A stretch of DNA of 9,518 nucleotides from an uncultured Eubacteriales bacterium (GCA_902493665.1 CABUQL010000027.1:1-9518), one strand, 5' to 3'; counted from the stretch's first letter, positions 1 through 6,429 are shown. Made by a program: numbers and translations. Notes: generated from the sequence alone by a model not told the origin.

Positions 1-106
1 CTGTAATATCCTGTTTATACATTCTTTTATCAAATCTTATGGAAGAATTAAAATCGTTAACAAGAAAATCTGTGCTTTTTTCAAAGCGTCCGCCCCAAAG
101 TTTCAA
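1..106 (-). CDS. argH: Argininosuccinate lyase, N-terminal 35 codons only (cut by left edge)
   Basis: ArgH splits argininosuccinate into arginine and fumarate in the last step of arginine synthesis in the cytoplasm. Only the first 35 codons are inside the window. They read MKLWGGRFEKSTDFLVNDFN and then SSIRFDKRMYKQDIT, which is the typical ArgH opening: the MKLWGGRF start, then a Phe-Asn-Ser-Ser-Ile segment and a Tyr-Lys-Gln-Asp-Ile segment. The start is TTG at 106-104. The codon just before it in frame is a TAG stop, the next Met is residue 29, and a strong ribosome binding site (GTGAGGGTGAT, 121-111) sits 4 bases upstream, so TTG is well supported. The gene has its own promoter at 154-182 and lies downstream of the terminator of the secreted-protein gene, so it is probably transcribed separately. 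Whether argG or other arginine genes follow cannot be seen. Confidence 0.92.
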   Translation of the reverse strand, partial: MKLWGGRFEKSTDFLVNDFNSSIRFDKRMYKQDIT

Positions 107-110
107 CTAA

Positions 111-121
111 ATCACCCTCAC
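111..121 (-). promoter_or_regulatory. Ribosome binding site of argH
   Basis: GTGAGGGTGAT on the minus strand resembles the anti-16S complement AGGAGGTGAT with one base changed. It ends 4 bases before the TTG start at 106. With the in-frame stop just upstream of that TTG, it fixes the non-ATG start. Confidence 0.8.
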
Positions 122-153
122 TTTGCTTTTGTAAGTATGTTTTAACAAAAATA

Positions 154-182
154 ATTCTACCATAAAACACACTTTAATGCAA
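154..182 (-). promoter_or_regulatory. Probable sigma-A promoter of argH
   Basis: On the minus strand a -35 box TTGCAT (182-177) is followed after exactly 17 bases by a -10 box TAGAAT (159-154). A TG one base upstream of the -10 makes it an extended -10 (TGGTAGAAT). Transcription would start near 147, giving a leader of about 40 bases before the TTG start of argH. The -35 box touches the U-tract of the preceding terminator. I saw no convincing arginine-repressor box. Confidence 0.65.
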
Positions 183-235
183 GAAAAAAGCGAAAGATTA
201 ATTTGACGCTTTTGCGCATTAACCTTCCGCTTTAA
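181..235 (-). terminator. Rho-independent terminator of the secreted-protein gene
   Basis: The arms at 231-218 and 202-189 form a 14-bp stem on the minus strand, continuous with two G-U pairs, followed by a run of Ts (189-184, then CTT). The loop contains a small inner hairpin (GCGC-AAAA-GCGT). On the plus strand the same two positions become A-C mismatches, so the structure works best for leftward transcription. It lies about 30 bases past the stop codon at 261. Confidence 0.85.
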
Positions 236-260
236 TTTTTTTGCTTTTAACTTTGCTTTA

Positions 261-2624
261 TTATTTTGCCGCAGCTTTCATTTCTTCTATCTGGGCATTT
301 GTGTAGGTTTTGTCAAACACAAAAATATCGGCTGCCGTGCTCTTATCAAAATAACCGTCGTCGGTTGTTCTTACAAGTGCAATATAGTTTTTGTTATCGT
401 AAATATCAATAATTCCCGAAGCGTCGCCGATATAAACTTTAAGTTTGCCGTTGTAATCCGCACCAAACAAAACTTCATTTGTCAGATTTCCGATTTTGTA
501 AAACGTCGCTACCGACTGGCTGTTTATGCTTTCAATCGGGTCGATGTCAAGATATCCCCTACCGGCATTTTTAACCGCTCCCAGGTAATACGAATCGTTT
601 ACGGATGCAGCGTTGTTTTTGAAATCATTGTTAAACGTAAATTTCAAATCATTGTCAACCTGTCCGACAACACTGTAAGACAAAAGATTATAGTCGCAGT
701 CGGTTCTGACGGAAATAATTGTGCCGATATTAATTTGCGATGCACTTACATTTGTAAGTGTCTGATGAATATCGTTTTCCGGCAAAATAAGGTCAAAGCT
801 TCTCTCGTTAAATATCGTTCTGATTTTGTATGTACTCTGTCCATCTGAAGTGATTTCTTTAACACTTTTTATAACTGCAATACCGCAGATATCGGATTCG
901 GATTTAACACCTTCGGCAAGCTTTACAAATGCCATTTTGTCGCCGTAATCGTCGTAATCTGTAAGCACGCCTTTGTAAATGTAACCGTCCCTAAAGAAGT
1001 CATAACCCAAAACTGTTGATTTTTCAAAATCCGTCCAGTTGATGTCAAATACCGCAATATTATCCGACACATAGCTTGTGTCAAGTTTTTTGTTAACTGC
1101 GTCAAACGTTCTCGTACTCACATAACCTCTGAATGACGATGAACGCGTGGTGTTCGGTACAATTGTTTTGATATTTCCGTTTTTATCAAGACTGTATTTG
1201 ATAATTCTGAACTCTGCCTCGTCTTCTTTTGTTTCGTCGGTAATAATTTTATTTTTTGCATAAAGACTCGCAAAAACGTCTTTTACGACGGCACCTGCGG
1301 GTATGTAATCTTCAAAACACGTATTTTGGAATGTGTTTCTTCCTGTGTACGAGTAGGCGGACGAAATATTAACCGAACCGGAATATCTTGTTGTATCACA
1401 CAAGTTTTCAAAATAAATTTCATCGGCATAATTATGTGTTTCAATGTTTCCTTTGTTTGTGATAAACGTCATTGAAGTATCATCGGCCCTTAAAATGAAT
1501 GCCGTGTTGTCGTCATAATCTTCTTTTTCTATGTAACCTAAAACTTCGCCTTTTAATCCTCTTAAAAAGTATCCGTAAATGCGTCCTTTGCCTTCGTAAG
1601 GATAATCAATACGCAGGTAATCGTCTTCCGGAAGAAGTTTATATTCTTTTGAGTTAACCGTTATTTTTCCGTCGGTTTCCGAAAAACTTTCCGCCTCGCC
1701 CAAAATTTTCGGAACATCAACCGTAAACGCCGAAATTATATCGGATCTTGAATCGTTGTAATCTTCATATGCCACCGCAAGCACATCATACTTTTTAACG
1801 CTGTAAGGATTTATAATTTCACCACTGCTGTTTTTTAACGCTCCGATTACATCCGGATCAATATCGTCACTTCTGTATGTAAAAATAGTACCGTCCGAAT
1901 AAACATTTCGTGCAACGGTATATTTATAAACAACGGCATAAAGCGTATCGTATATTCCGTCGCTGTTTTTGTCGATAAGCTTTACGGTTGCAAACTCATT
2001 TTCCGACAATGATTTTAAAACGTCAACCGCCGTATTATTTTCCGAAAAGTTTAAATACATCTTGGTGTCGGCGCTCATTTTAACGTTCTTTTTGCTCGAC
2101 GATGTATAATAATAAACTCTGCCCGAAAAATTGGAACTTGCGAAATCTATATCGGATGAATAAAGGTCTAAAGTTTCGTAATTTTTACTGTATGCGTATG
2201 TTCCTTTTCTTCCTGCGGCATAAACTTTGTTGTTTGCAAAAGGCATTATGCAGCCTCTTTCAAGGAAATAAAGCTCGGCCCTTGCACCGTTTTCAAGACC
2301 GTTTTCAATGTCAAAAACACAATTGCCGAAATGCACGCCCGGATTAATGTAAATCTTTTTAAGACCGATTTCCGCAATTTTTTCGTCGGCATCTTTAATG
2401 CACATTATAACAAATGCGTATCCGCCGTTAGACGGAAAATCCATTGCCGAATAACTTACGGCAAGCTTTTTCGAATTTTCACCAATTGTGCTGCATGCGT
2501 TATAAGCACTGTCGTAGAACTGCACATCTTCAACATTAAAACTTTTCGAAGACTCGGCAGATACGCCGAGTGTCGTGAGAAGAATTGTGAAAACAAACAC
2601 AAAACCAAACAAAATCTTTTTCAT
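261..2624 (-). CDS. Secreted protein of unknown function, signal peptide plus beta-rich repeats, about 787 aa
   Basis: I do not recognise a named family. Residues 1-23 form a classic signal peptide: MKK, a hydrophobic stretch with FVFVF, then VSA before ESS. The protein should therefore be exported. I see no SLH domain, LPXTG sorting motif, lipobox or later membrane helix, so how it is held at the surface, or whether it is released, is unclear. Residues about 35-130 look like the Ig-like domain found in large extracellular Clostridia proteins (inference from the pattern only). Residues 218-226 (DKNSDGIYD) resemble a calcium-binding DxNxDGxxD loop. A Tyr-Asp-Asp/Asn motif followed by a hydrophobic strand recurs near 367-379, 556-569 and 741-751, suggesting repeated beta modules. 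Eight cysteines (44, 75, 102, 125, 409, 436, 580, 643) are unusual for such a protein. An in-frame ATG lies two codons upstream at 2630, but the GGGGGG ribosome binding site abuts it and sits 6 bases from the ATG at 2624, so I prefer 2624. The gene is monocistronic, with its own promoter and terminator. Confidence 0.85.
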   Translation of the reverse strand: MKKILFGFVFVFTILLTTLGVSAESSKSFNVEDVQFYDSAYNACSTIGENSKKLAVSYSAMDFPSNGGYAFVIMCIKDADEKIAEIGLKKIYINPGVHFGNCVFDIENGLENGARAELYFLERGCIMPFANNKVYAAGRKGTYAYSKNYETLDLYSSDIDFASSNFSGRVYYYTSSSKKNVKMSADTKMYLNFSENNTAVDVLKSLSENEFATVKLIDKNSDGIYDTLYAVVYKYTVARNVYSDGTIFTYRSDDIDPDVIGALKNSSGEIINPYSVKKYDVLAVAYEDYNDSRSDIISAFTVDVPKILGEAESFSETDGKITVNSKEYKLLPEDDYLRIDYPYEGKGRIYGYFLRGLKGEVLGYIEKEDYDDNTAFILRADDTSMTFITNKGNIETHNYADEIYFENLCDTTRYSGSVNISSAYSYTGRNTFQNTCFEDYIPAGAVVKDVFASLYAKNKIITDETKEDEAEFRIIKYSLDKNGNIKTIVPNTTRSSSFRGYVSTRTFDAVNKKLDTSYVSDNIAVFDINWTDFEKSTVLGYDFFRDGYIYKGVLTDYDDYGDKMAFVKLAEGVKSESDICGIAVIKSVKEITSDGQSTYKIRTIFNERSFDLILPENDIHQTLTNVSASQINIGTIISVRTDCDYNLLSYSVVGQVDNDLKFTFNNDFKNNAASVNDSYYLGAVKNAGRGYLDIDPIESINSQSVATFYKIGNLTNEVLFGADYNGKLKVYIGDASGIIDIYDNKNYIALVRTTDDGYFDKSTAADIFVFDKTYTNAQIEEMKAAAK

Positions 2625-2630
2625 CGTCAT

Positions 2631-2637
2631 CCCCCCT
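2631..2637 (-). promoter_or_regulatory. G-run ribosome binding site that decides the start of the secreted-protein gene
   Basis: On the minus strand AGGGGGG directly abuts the first ATG (2630) and lies 6 bases before the second in-frame ATG (2624). Only the second has workable spacing, and it opens with MKK, as signal peptides usually do. Confidence 0.6.
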
Positions 2638-2664
2638 AAAAATTGATGTAGTTTCTCTGTTAAT

Positions 2665-2693
2665 ATTTTAACCTATTTGTCAATATTTGTCAA
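2665..2693 (-). promoter_or_regulatory. Near-consensus sigma-A promoter of the secreted-protein gene
   Basis: On the minus strand a perfect -35 box TTGACA (2693-2688) is followed after 17 bases by the -10 box TAAAAT (2670-2665). Transcription would begin near 2658, leaving a leader of about 30 bases. The promoter lies just after the terminator of the EF-G-like gene, so this gene is expected to be transcribed independently and strongly. Confidence 0.8.
2674..2693 (-). repeat. Perfect tandem 10-bp repeat TTGACAAATA x2 across the -35 and spacer
   Basis: The minus strand reads TTGACAAATA twice in a row (2693-2684 and 2683-2674). The first copy supplies the -35 box used with the -10 at 2670-2665. 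The second puts another TTGACA one helical turn downstream, only 7 bases from that -10, too close to serve it as a -35. It could be a regulator site with 10-bp phasing, or a chance slippage duplication. Confidence 0.75.
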
Positions 2694-2708
2694 CTATATT
2701 TTGTTCAC

Positions 2709-2744
2709 AAATGCAAAAACCGTTCGCATTTTTACGAACGGTTC
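2709..2744 (-). terminator. Rho-independent terminator of the EF-G-like gene
   Basis: A perfect 9-bp stem (AACCGTTCG, 2743-2735, pairing with CGAACGGTT, 2726-2718) encloses an 8-base loop and is followed on the minus strand by TTTTTGCATTT. It lies about 70 bases past the stop codon at 2813. The plus strand also has a weaker T-rich tail (CTTACTTTTT), but no rightward gene ends here. Confidence 0.85.
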
Positions 2745-2812
2745 TTACTTTTTAAAGATTTATTAAAACTATCACCTCTTAAATGTTGATTTTGCAACTT
2801 GGTACAATTATC

Positions 2813-3661
2813 TTATTTTTTGCTTGCTTCTATCACCTTTTCGCAGATGTTGTGCGGCGCTTCTTCATAATGCGTAAATTCAAATTTAAAGCTGCCCCTG
2901 CCGTTTGTTATTGCGCGCAGGTCGATTGCGTATTTTGCCATTTCGCCTGCCGGAACTTCTGCCTCAACTTCGGTTATATCTTTTGAAACAGGGTTCATTC
3001 CGAGGATTCTGCCCCTTCTTTTGTTGATATCTCCCACAATATCGCCCGTATACTGATTTTTTGCGGTGACACTGAGGTGTCCGATAGGTTCCAAAAGAAC
3101 AGGCATTGCCTGTGCAAGTCCTGCCTTATATGCAAGATTTGCCGCAGTTTTAAATGCCATTTCCGACGAATCGACGCTGTGATATGAGCCGTCAACAAGC
3201 GTTGCTTTAAGATTTACAACGGGATACCCTGCCAAAACACCGTGTTCAGTGCTCTCGCGCAGTCCTTTTTCAACTGCCGGGAAGAAGTTTTTCGGAACGC
3301 TTCCGCCGAAGATTTTTTCTTCAAAAACAAGTTTGTCACTCTCGCACGGCTCAAATTCAATCCATACGTGTCCGTACTGACCGTGCCCGCCCGACTGCTT
3401 TTTGTGTTTTCCTTCAGCCTTAACTTTTTTCTTTATAGCCTCACGGTATGCAATTTTCGGCACTGTAAGGTCAACACTTACGCCGAATTTTGTAAGGAGT
3501 TTATTTGTAATTATGTTAAGATGCTGCTCGCCCATACCCGAAATAATCGTCTGATGCGTTTCTTTGTTGTTGTAAACTTTAAATGTCGGATCTTCTTCAC
3601 AAAGTTTGTTAAGCCCTGCACGGCATAACGGCCATTGAAAGCACAGGTTCGGGAAACTCAA
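2813..3661 (-). CDS. EF-G-like translational GTPase, C-terminal part (domains III-V) of a disrupted gene
   Basis: This is the downstream piece of one broken EF-G-like gene. True homology starts at AGLNKLCEEDPTF (codon GCA at 3619-3617). The stretch back to the TTG at 3661 is out of frame with the family and has no ribosome binding site, so it is probably not a real start. The piece holds EF-G domain III (the SGMGEQHLNI segment), domain IV (GGHGQYGHVWIEF, then the KNFFPAVEKGL segment and the YHSVDSSEMAF loop that corresponds to the decoding-site tip region) and domain V (PIGHLSVTAKNQYTGDIVGD and RRGRILGM), ending normally at ASKK. Domains III-V place the factor in the ribosomal A site during translocation. 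Joined to the upstream piece, with about 29 bases restored, it would make a protein of about 687 residues, normal for EF-G. No other stop or frame break is seen, so the damage is recent or an assembly fault. Confidence 0.85.
   Translation of the reverse strand: MSFPNLCFQWPLCRAGLNKLCEEDPTFKVYNNKETHQTIISGMGEQHLNIITNKLLTKFGVSVDLTVPKIAYREAIKKKVKAEGKHKKQSGGHGQYGHVWIEFEPCESDKLVFEEKIFGGSVPKNFFPAVEKGLRESTEHGVLAGYPVVNLKATLVDGSYHSVDSSEMAFKTAANLAYKAGLAQAMPVLLEPIGHLSVTAKNQYTGDIVGDINKRRGRILGMNPVSKDITEVEAEVPAGEMAKYAIDLRAITNGRGSFKFEFTHYEEAPHNICEKVIEASKK
3609..3626 (-). other. Deletion/frameshift junction inside the EF-G-like gene
   Basis: On the minus strand the upstream frame reads ...GCC GTT ATG CCG (to 3621) and then runs into a TAA at 3611-3609. 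The downstream frame resumes at GCA (3619). A single T (3620) stands where EF-G proteins carry about 10 residues, corresponding to KTKADQEKMG in E. coli EF-G. A net loss of about 29 bases explains both the missing residues and the frame change. Confidence 0.8.
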
Positions 3662-4847
3662 TCGGCTCTACCGTAATAGGCTCTTTCGGTGAGCAAAGCG
3701 TGTCGGAGGTCTGCGTGTAAACAAGTTTTGCCGCAGCGCCGATATCGCCCGCAATGAGTTTTGGAACGTCGATTTGCTTTTTTCCTCTTAAAACATAAAG
3801 TTTTCCAATGCGTTCGTTTTGATCTTTGTTGGGATTGTAAACGCCCGTATCGGCGGTCATTGTGCCCGACAGAACTTTAAAGAGCGACAGTTTTCCCACA
3901 TACGGGTCAATAACCGTTTTAAACACTCTTGCGCATAGCGATGCGTCCTTGTCAGGTATTATTTCTTTTTCTTCGTTTGTTTTTGTGTTCGTTCCGATAA
4001 GAATATTTCCCTCATCGGGCGACGGAAGATATTTTACGATAAAATCGAGCAAAAGTTCAACGCCTATGTTAAGCGCAACCGAACCGCAAAGAACAGGTGC
4101 AACGCTTCCCGATTTAATACCGATTTTAAGAGCATATTTTATCTCATCGTCGGTAAACTCAACTCCGTCAAAATACTTTTCCATAAGCTCATCGCTCACC
4201 TCGGCAACAGCTTCATTGAGCATGTCGCGTCCGTGTTTTGCGATTTCTTCCATATTGCTCGGAATATCTTCATATGTAATCGTGCCGTTTTTAAACATTT
4301 TCGCTTTCATTTTTACAATATCTATAAAACCGATAAAATTGTCGCCGTCTTTTATGGGATACAAAAACGGTGCAACGGATTTTCCGAAATTTTCTTTAAG
4401 CTGCTCAACCGTGTTGTCGAAATGAGCTTTTGTGTCGTCAACCTTATTAACGAAAAACACAACAGGGATTCCGTTTTTCTGCGCACACTCCCACGCTTTT
4501 TCCGTTCCTGCCGAAACGCCCGACTTTCCGCTTACCATAATAATTGCACTGTCGCTTGCGGCAATACCGGAAAGCTGCTCGCCGACAAAGTCAAAATATC
4601 CCGGTGTGTCGATAACATTAATCTTTACATCATTCCACTTAAGAGGTGCAACAGAGGTGTTTATGGAAATTTTTCTCTTGATTTCTTCGCTGTCATAGTC
4701 CGATACTGTGTTTCCGTCAGTAATTCTTCCGAGCCTGTCGATAGCTTTCGCTTTAAACAAAAGTGCCTCACACATGGAAGTTTTTCCGGCATTTCCGTGT
4801 GAAATAAGGCACACATTTCTTATGTTTTTTGTGTCAAAATCATACAT
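3609..4847 (-). CDS. EF-G-like translational GTPase, N-terminal part (G domain and domain II) of a disrupted gene
   Basis: This piece carries the GTPase domain and domain II of a cytoplasmic EF-G paralogue (EF-G-2-like group), which binds the ribosome and hydrolyses GTP. The G motifs are P-loop SHGNAGKT (16-23), switch I RKISI (58-62), G3 DTPGYFDF (80-87), G4 NKVD (134-137) and G5 CGSVAL (near 255). Domain II follows (about 300-400), then the open frame ends in a TAA just after PEPVLSMAVMP, where the linker to domain III should be. Tyr84 stands where EF-G and EF-Tu have the catalytic His. To my knowledge this Tyr is typical of EF-G-2-like proteins, as in Thermus EF-G-2, rather than a defect. 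The start at 4847 has a strong GAGGAGGAA ribosome binding site 6 bases upstream. The canonical fusA of str operons is probably elsewhere, since no rps genes are adjacent. As sequenced, only a 412-residue fragment would be made. Confidence 0.87.
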   Translation of the reverse strand: MYDFDTKNIRNVCLISHGNAGKTSMCEALLFKAKAIDRLGRITDGNTVSDYDSEEIKRKISINTSVAPLKWNDVKINVIDTPGYFDFVGEQLSGIAASDSAIIMVSGKSGVSAGTEKAWECAQKNGIPVVFFVNKVDDTKAHFDNTVEQLKENFGKSVAPFLYPIKDGDNFIGFIDIVKMKAKMFKNGTITYEDIPSNMEEIAKHGRDMLNEAVAEVSDELMEKYFDGVEFTDDEIKYALKIGIKSGSVAPVLCGSVALNIGVELLLDFIVKYLPSPDEGNILIGTNTKTNEEKEIIPDKDASLCARVFKTVIDPYVGKLSLFKVLSGTMTADTGVYNPNKDQNERIGKLYVLRGKKQIDVPKLIAGDIGAAAKLVYTQTSDTLCSPKEPITVEPIEFPEPVLSMAVMPCRA

Positions 4848-4853
4848 CTTAAT

Positions 4854-4862
4854 TTCCTCCTC
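4854..4862 (-). promoter_or_regulatory. Ribosome binding site of the EF-G-like gene
   Basis: GAGGAGGAA on the minus strand contains a full AGGAGG core 8 bases before the ATG at 4847. It supports that start and good translation of the gene. Confidence 0.8.
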
Positions 4863-4893
4863 AACAATTAATGTTATAAATAATGTGTAAATT

Positions 4894-4921
4894 ATTATCG
4901 CAGTTAAAAAATTTATTTTAA
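4894..4921 (-). promoter_or_regulatory. Possible extended -10 promoter of the EF-G-like gene
   Basis: The minus strand has TGCGATAAT (4902-4894), an extended -10 element with GATAAT. A weak -35-like TTAAAA (4921-4916) lies 16 bases upstream. The start site would be near 4887, about 40 bases before the ATG. The AT-rich background makes chance matches likely. Confidence 0.35.
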
Positions 4922-5182
4922 TAAATCAACCATATCCCGATAAAACTTACCCTTATATAATAAAATTCTATGTATGTTTTTTCATTCCTTTGATTTTTGA
5001 AAAATAAAAGTGACAAAATTTTTAAACATTTTATGTGCAATATACACAAAACGCAGTTAAAAAATAAAATTTATTGGTAAATTTGCACATATTTTTTGAT
5101 ATCTGTTTGGTTTTTCAGCAAAAAAATTTAAATAAATACAAAAGAATTATTATATACAATGAAAAAAATTTTAAAAAAACTC

Positions 5183-5216
5183 TTTACAAATCAAAAAAAT
5201 TATTGTAGTGTATAAA
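5183..5216 (+). promoter_or_regulatory. Possible promoter of the dprA-topA-trmFO operon
   Basis: A -10-like TATAAA (5211-5216) lies 27 bases before the dprA start. The nearest -35-like hexamer, TTTACA (5183-5188), is 22 bases upstream, longer than the usual 17, so the pairing is doubtful. Position and orientation fit a promoter for the operon. Confidence 0.35.
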
Positions 5217-5229
5217 ATAGTAATTTAAA

Positions 5230-5236
5230 AGAGGTG
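5230..5236 (+). promoter_or_regulatory. Ribosome binding site that decides the dprA start
   Basis: AGAGGTG lies 6 bases before the TTG at 5243. An in-frame GTG at 5234 falls inside this same element and so cannot use it, which argues for the TTG start three codons later. Confidence 0.7.
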
Positions 5237-5242
5237 TTTTTA

Positions 5243-6424
5243 TTGGACAATTTACATAAATGGTTATGGCTTACGGTCAAATCAAATATTTCAATCACAA
5301 AAACACGTCATTTGATTGAGTACTTTAAAGATATTGACTCAATCTACGAGGCCAAGCCGAACGATTTTTTAAATCTTAAATTTTTAGATGACAAAGAAAT
5401 GATGCGTCTTTCGGACAAAAGCACGGACGGCATTGATAAATACATCGAAACGCTTAAACGAAACAAAGTCAAAGTTGTTACAATAGACATGCCCGAATAT
5501 CCCGCTCTTTTAAAATCAACATTTACTCCACCGTTTGTTTTGTACTGCAGAGGAAATTTTATTGATTTAAATAAGTACATATGTATTTCCGTTGTCGGAA
5601 CGAGAAAACCGACTTCATACGGAATAAGCGTTGCAAAAGAAATGGCATATAAACTGGCAAAAGAAGGTATAATTATAGTCAGCGGCATGGCATACGGCAT
5701 AGATTCTATTGCGCACCGTGCCGCTCTTAATGCAGGCATGCCCACCGTTGCGGTTTTGGGATGCGGTATAAACCGTGCATACCCGGCAGCACATGCAAAT
5801 CTTATGTCGCAGATTATTAAAACGGGGATGGTTATAAGCGAATATCCACCGAACACAAAACCTTTAAAGCATCATTTTCCCGAAAGAAACAGAATTATTG
5901 CTGGCCTTTCTGTCGGTTCACTCTTTGTTGAAGCAGCGATTAACAGCGGTTCGCTTATTACCGCAAAACTTTGCTGCGATAACGGCAGAGATGTGTTCTC
6001 GGTTCCGGGCGATATAAACAGTTTGTATTCGCAGGGAACGAACAATCTTATAAAAGAAGGCGCAAAGCTTGTTACAAATGCCGATGAGGTTTTGGAAGAT
6101 TACAAAAACTTCGGTTCATCATTTTTTACAAAACCGTATCACGAGCTTTTATATACACCTGAAAACACAAATGATATTTTGATAAATGATAAAAACGAAA
6201 AAGCGCCGGCGGACAATCCGAAATTATCAAATTATCCCAAACAGGAAGATGCAATTTTAAAAATTTTGGAATCACGTCCGATGCACATTGACGTTATTGC
6301 ACAGACTTTAGATACAACACCGGCAAAAATAAGCTCAATTCTTTTAACGCTTGAGCTTGAAGGAAAAATAGAAAGCCATCCGGGCGATGCATATTCTCTA
6401 TCATTTAAACAGGAGGAAAATTAA
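5243..6424 (+). CDS. dprA: DNA processing protein DprA (Smf)
   Basis: DprA is a cytoplasmic protein that binds incoming single-stranded DNA and loads RecA onto it during natural transformation. It is also kept in bacteria not known to be competent. Counting from the TTG at 5243 it has 393 residues. The N-terminal helical part (1-100) is followed by the Rossmann-like core: VVGTRKPTSYG (117-127), SGMAYGIDSIAH (147-158), RNRIIAG (215-221), EAAINSGSLITA (230-241) and FSVPGD (252-257). A linker of about 40 residues leads to a winged-helix domain (about 333-388, from QEDAILKIL to AYSLSF), typical of full-length DprA. The GTG at 5234 would add three residues but overlaps the ribosome binding site. 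The gene ends with tandem stops (TAATAA, 6422-6427) and heads the operon with topA and trmFO. No other competence gene is in view, so a role in transformation here is not shown. Confidence 0.95.
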   Translation: MDNLHKWLWLTVKSNISITKTRHLIEYFKDIDSIYEAKPNDFLNLKFLDDKEMMRLSDKSTDGIDKYIETLKRNKVKVVTIDMPEYPALLKSTFTPPFVLYCRGNFIDLNKYICISVVGTRKPTSYGISVAKEMAYKLAKEGIIIVSGMAYGIDSIAHRAALNAGMPTVAVLGCGINRAYPAAHANLMSQIIKTGMVISEYPPNTKPLKHHFPERNRIIAGLSVGSLFVEAAINSGSLITAKLCCDNGRDVFSVPGDINSLYSQGTNNLIKEGAKLVTNADEVLEDYKNFGSSFFTKPYHELLYTPENTNDILINDKNEKAPADNPKLSNYPKQEDAILKILESRPMHIDVIAQTLDTTPAKISSILLTLELEGKIESHPGDAYSLSFKQEEN

Positions 6425-6429
6425 TAATT

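Larger units (their letters stand above)
4863..5229. other. AT-rich divergent intergenic region, no gene seen
   Basis: These roughly 370 bases separate the leftward EF-G-like gene from the rightward dprA operon. They are very rich in A and T and contain no ORF with a credible ribosome binding site. They hold the candidate promoters at 4894-4921 and 5183-5216, a 14-base direct repeat CGCAGTTAAAAAAT (4899-4912 and 5052-5065) and a 9-bp inverted repeat TATGTGCAA/TTGCACATA (5032-5040 and 5083-5091). No convincing terminator or riboswitch fold was seen. Confidence 0.7.

Noticed and set aside
141..170. Possible arginine repressor (AhrC/ArgR) box near the argH promoter.
   Set aside because: Only a loose AT-rich half-site resemblance is seen; no palindromic box could be supported.
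2764..2812. AAGAGGTGAT on the minus strand downstream of the EF-G-like gene, resembling a ribosome binding site.
   Set aside because: No start codon follows at proper spacing and the nearby frames close quickly before the terminator.
3242..3628. Long plus-strand ORFs opposite the EF-G-like gene (for example 3242-3628, 3862-4425 and 4233-4802).
   Set aside because: They are antisense shadows of a clearly recognisable EF-G coding sequence and show no family features or ribosome binding sites.
3609..3661. Programmed ribosomal frameshift as the explanation for the split EF-G-like gene.
   Set aside because: About 10 conserved linker residues are missing in addition to the frame change, and no slippery heptamer is seen at the junction.
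5159..5215. Small plus-strand ORF of 18 codons upstream of dprA (MKKILKKLFTNQKNYCSV), a possible leader peptide.
   Set aside because: No ribosome binding site precedes it, it overlaps the candidate promoter, and Lys-rich short ORFs are common by chance in such A-rich sequence.
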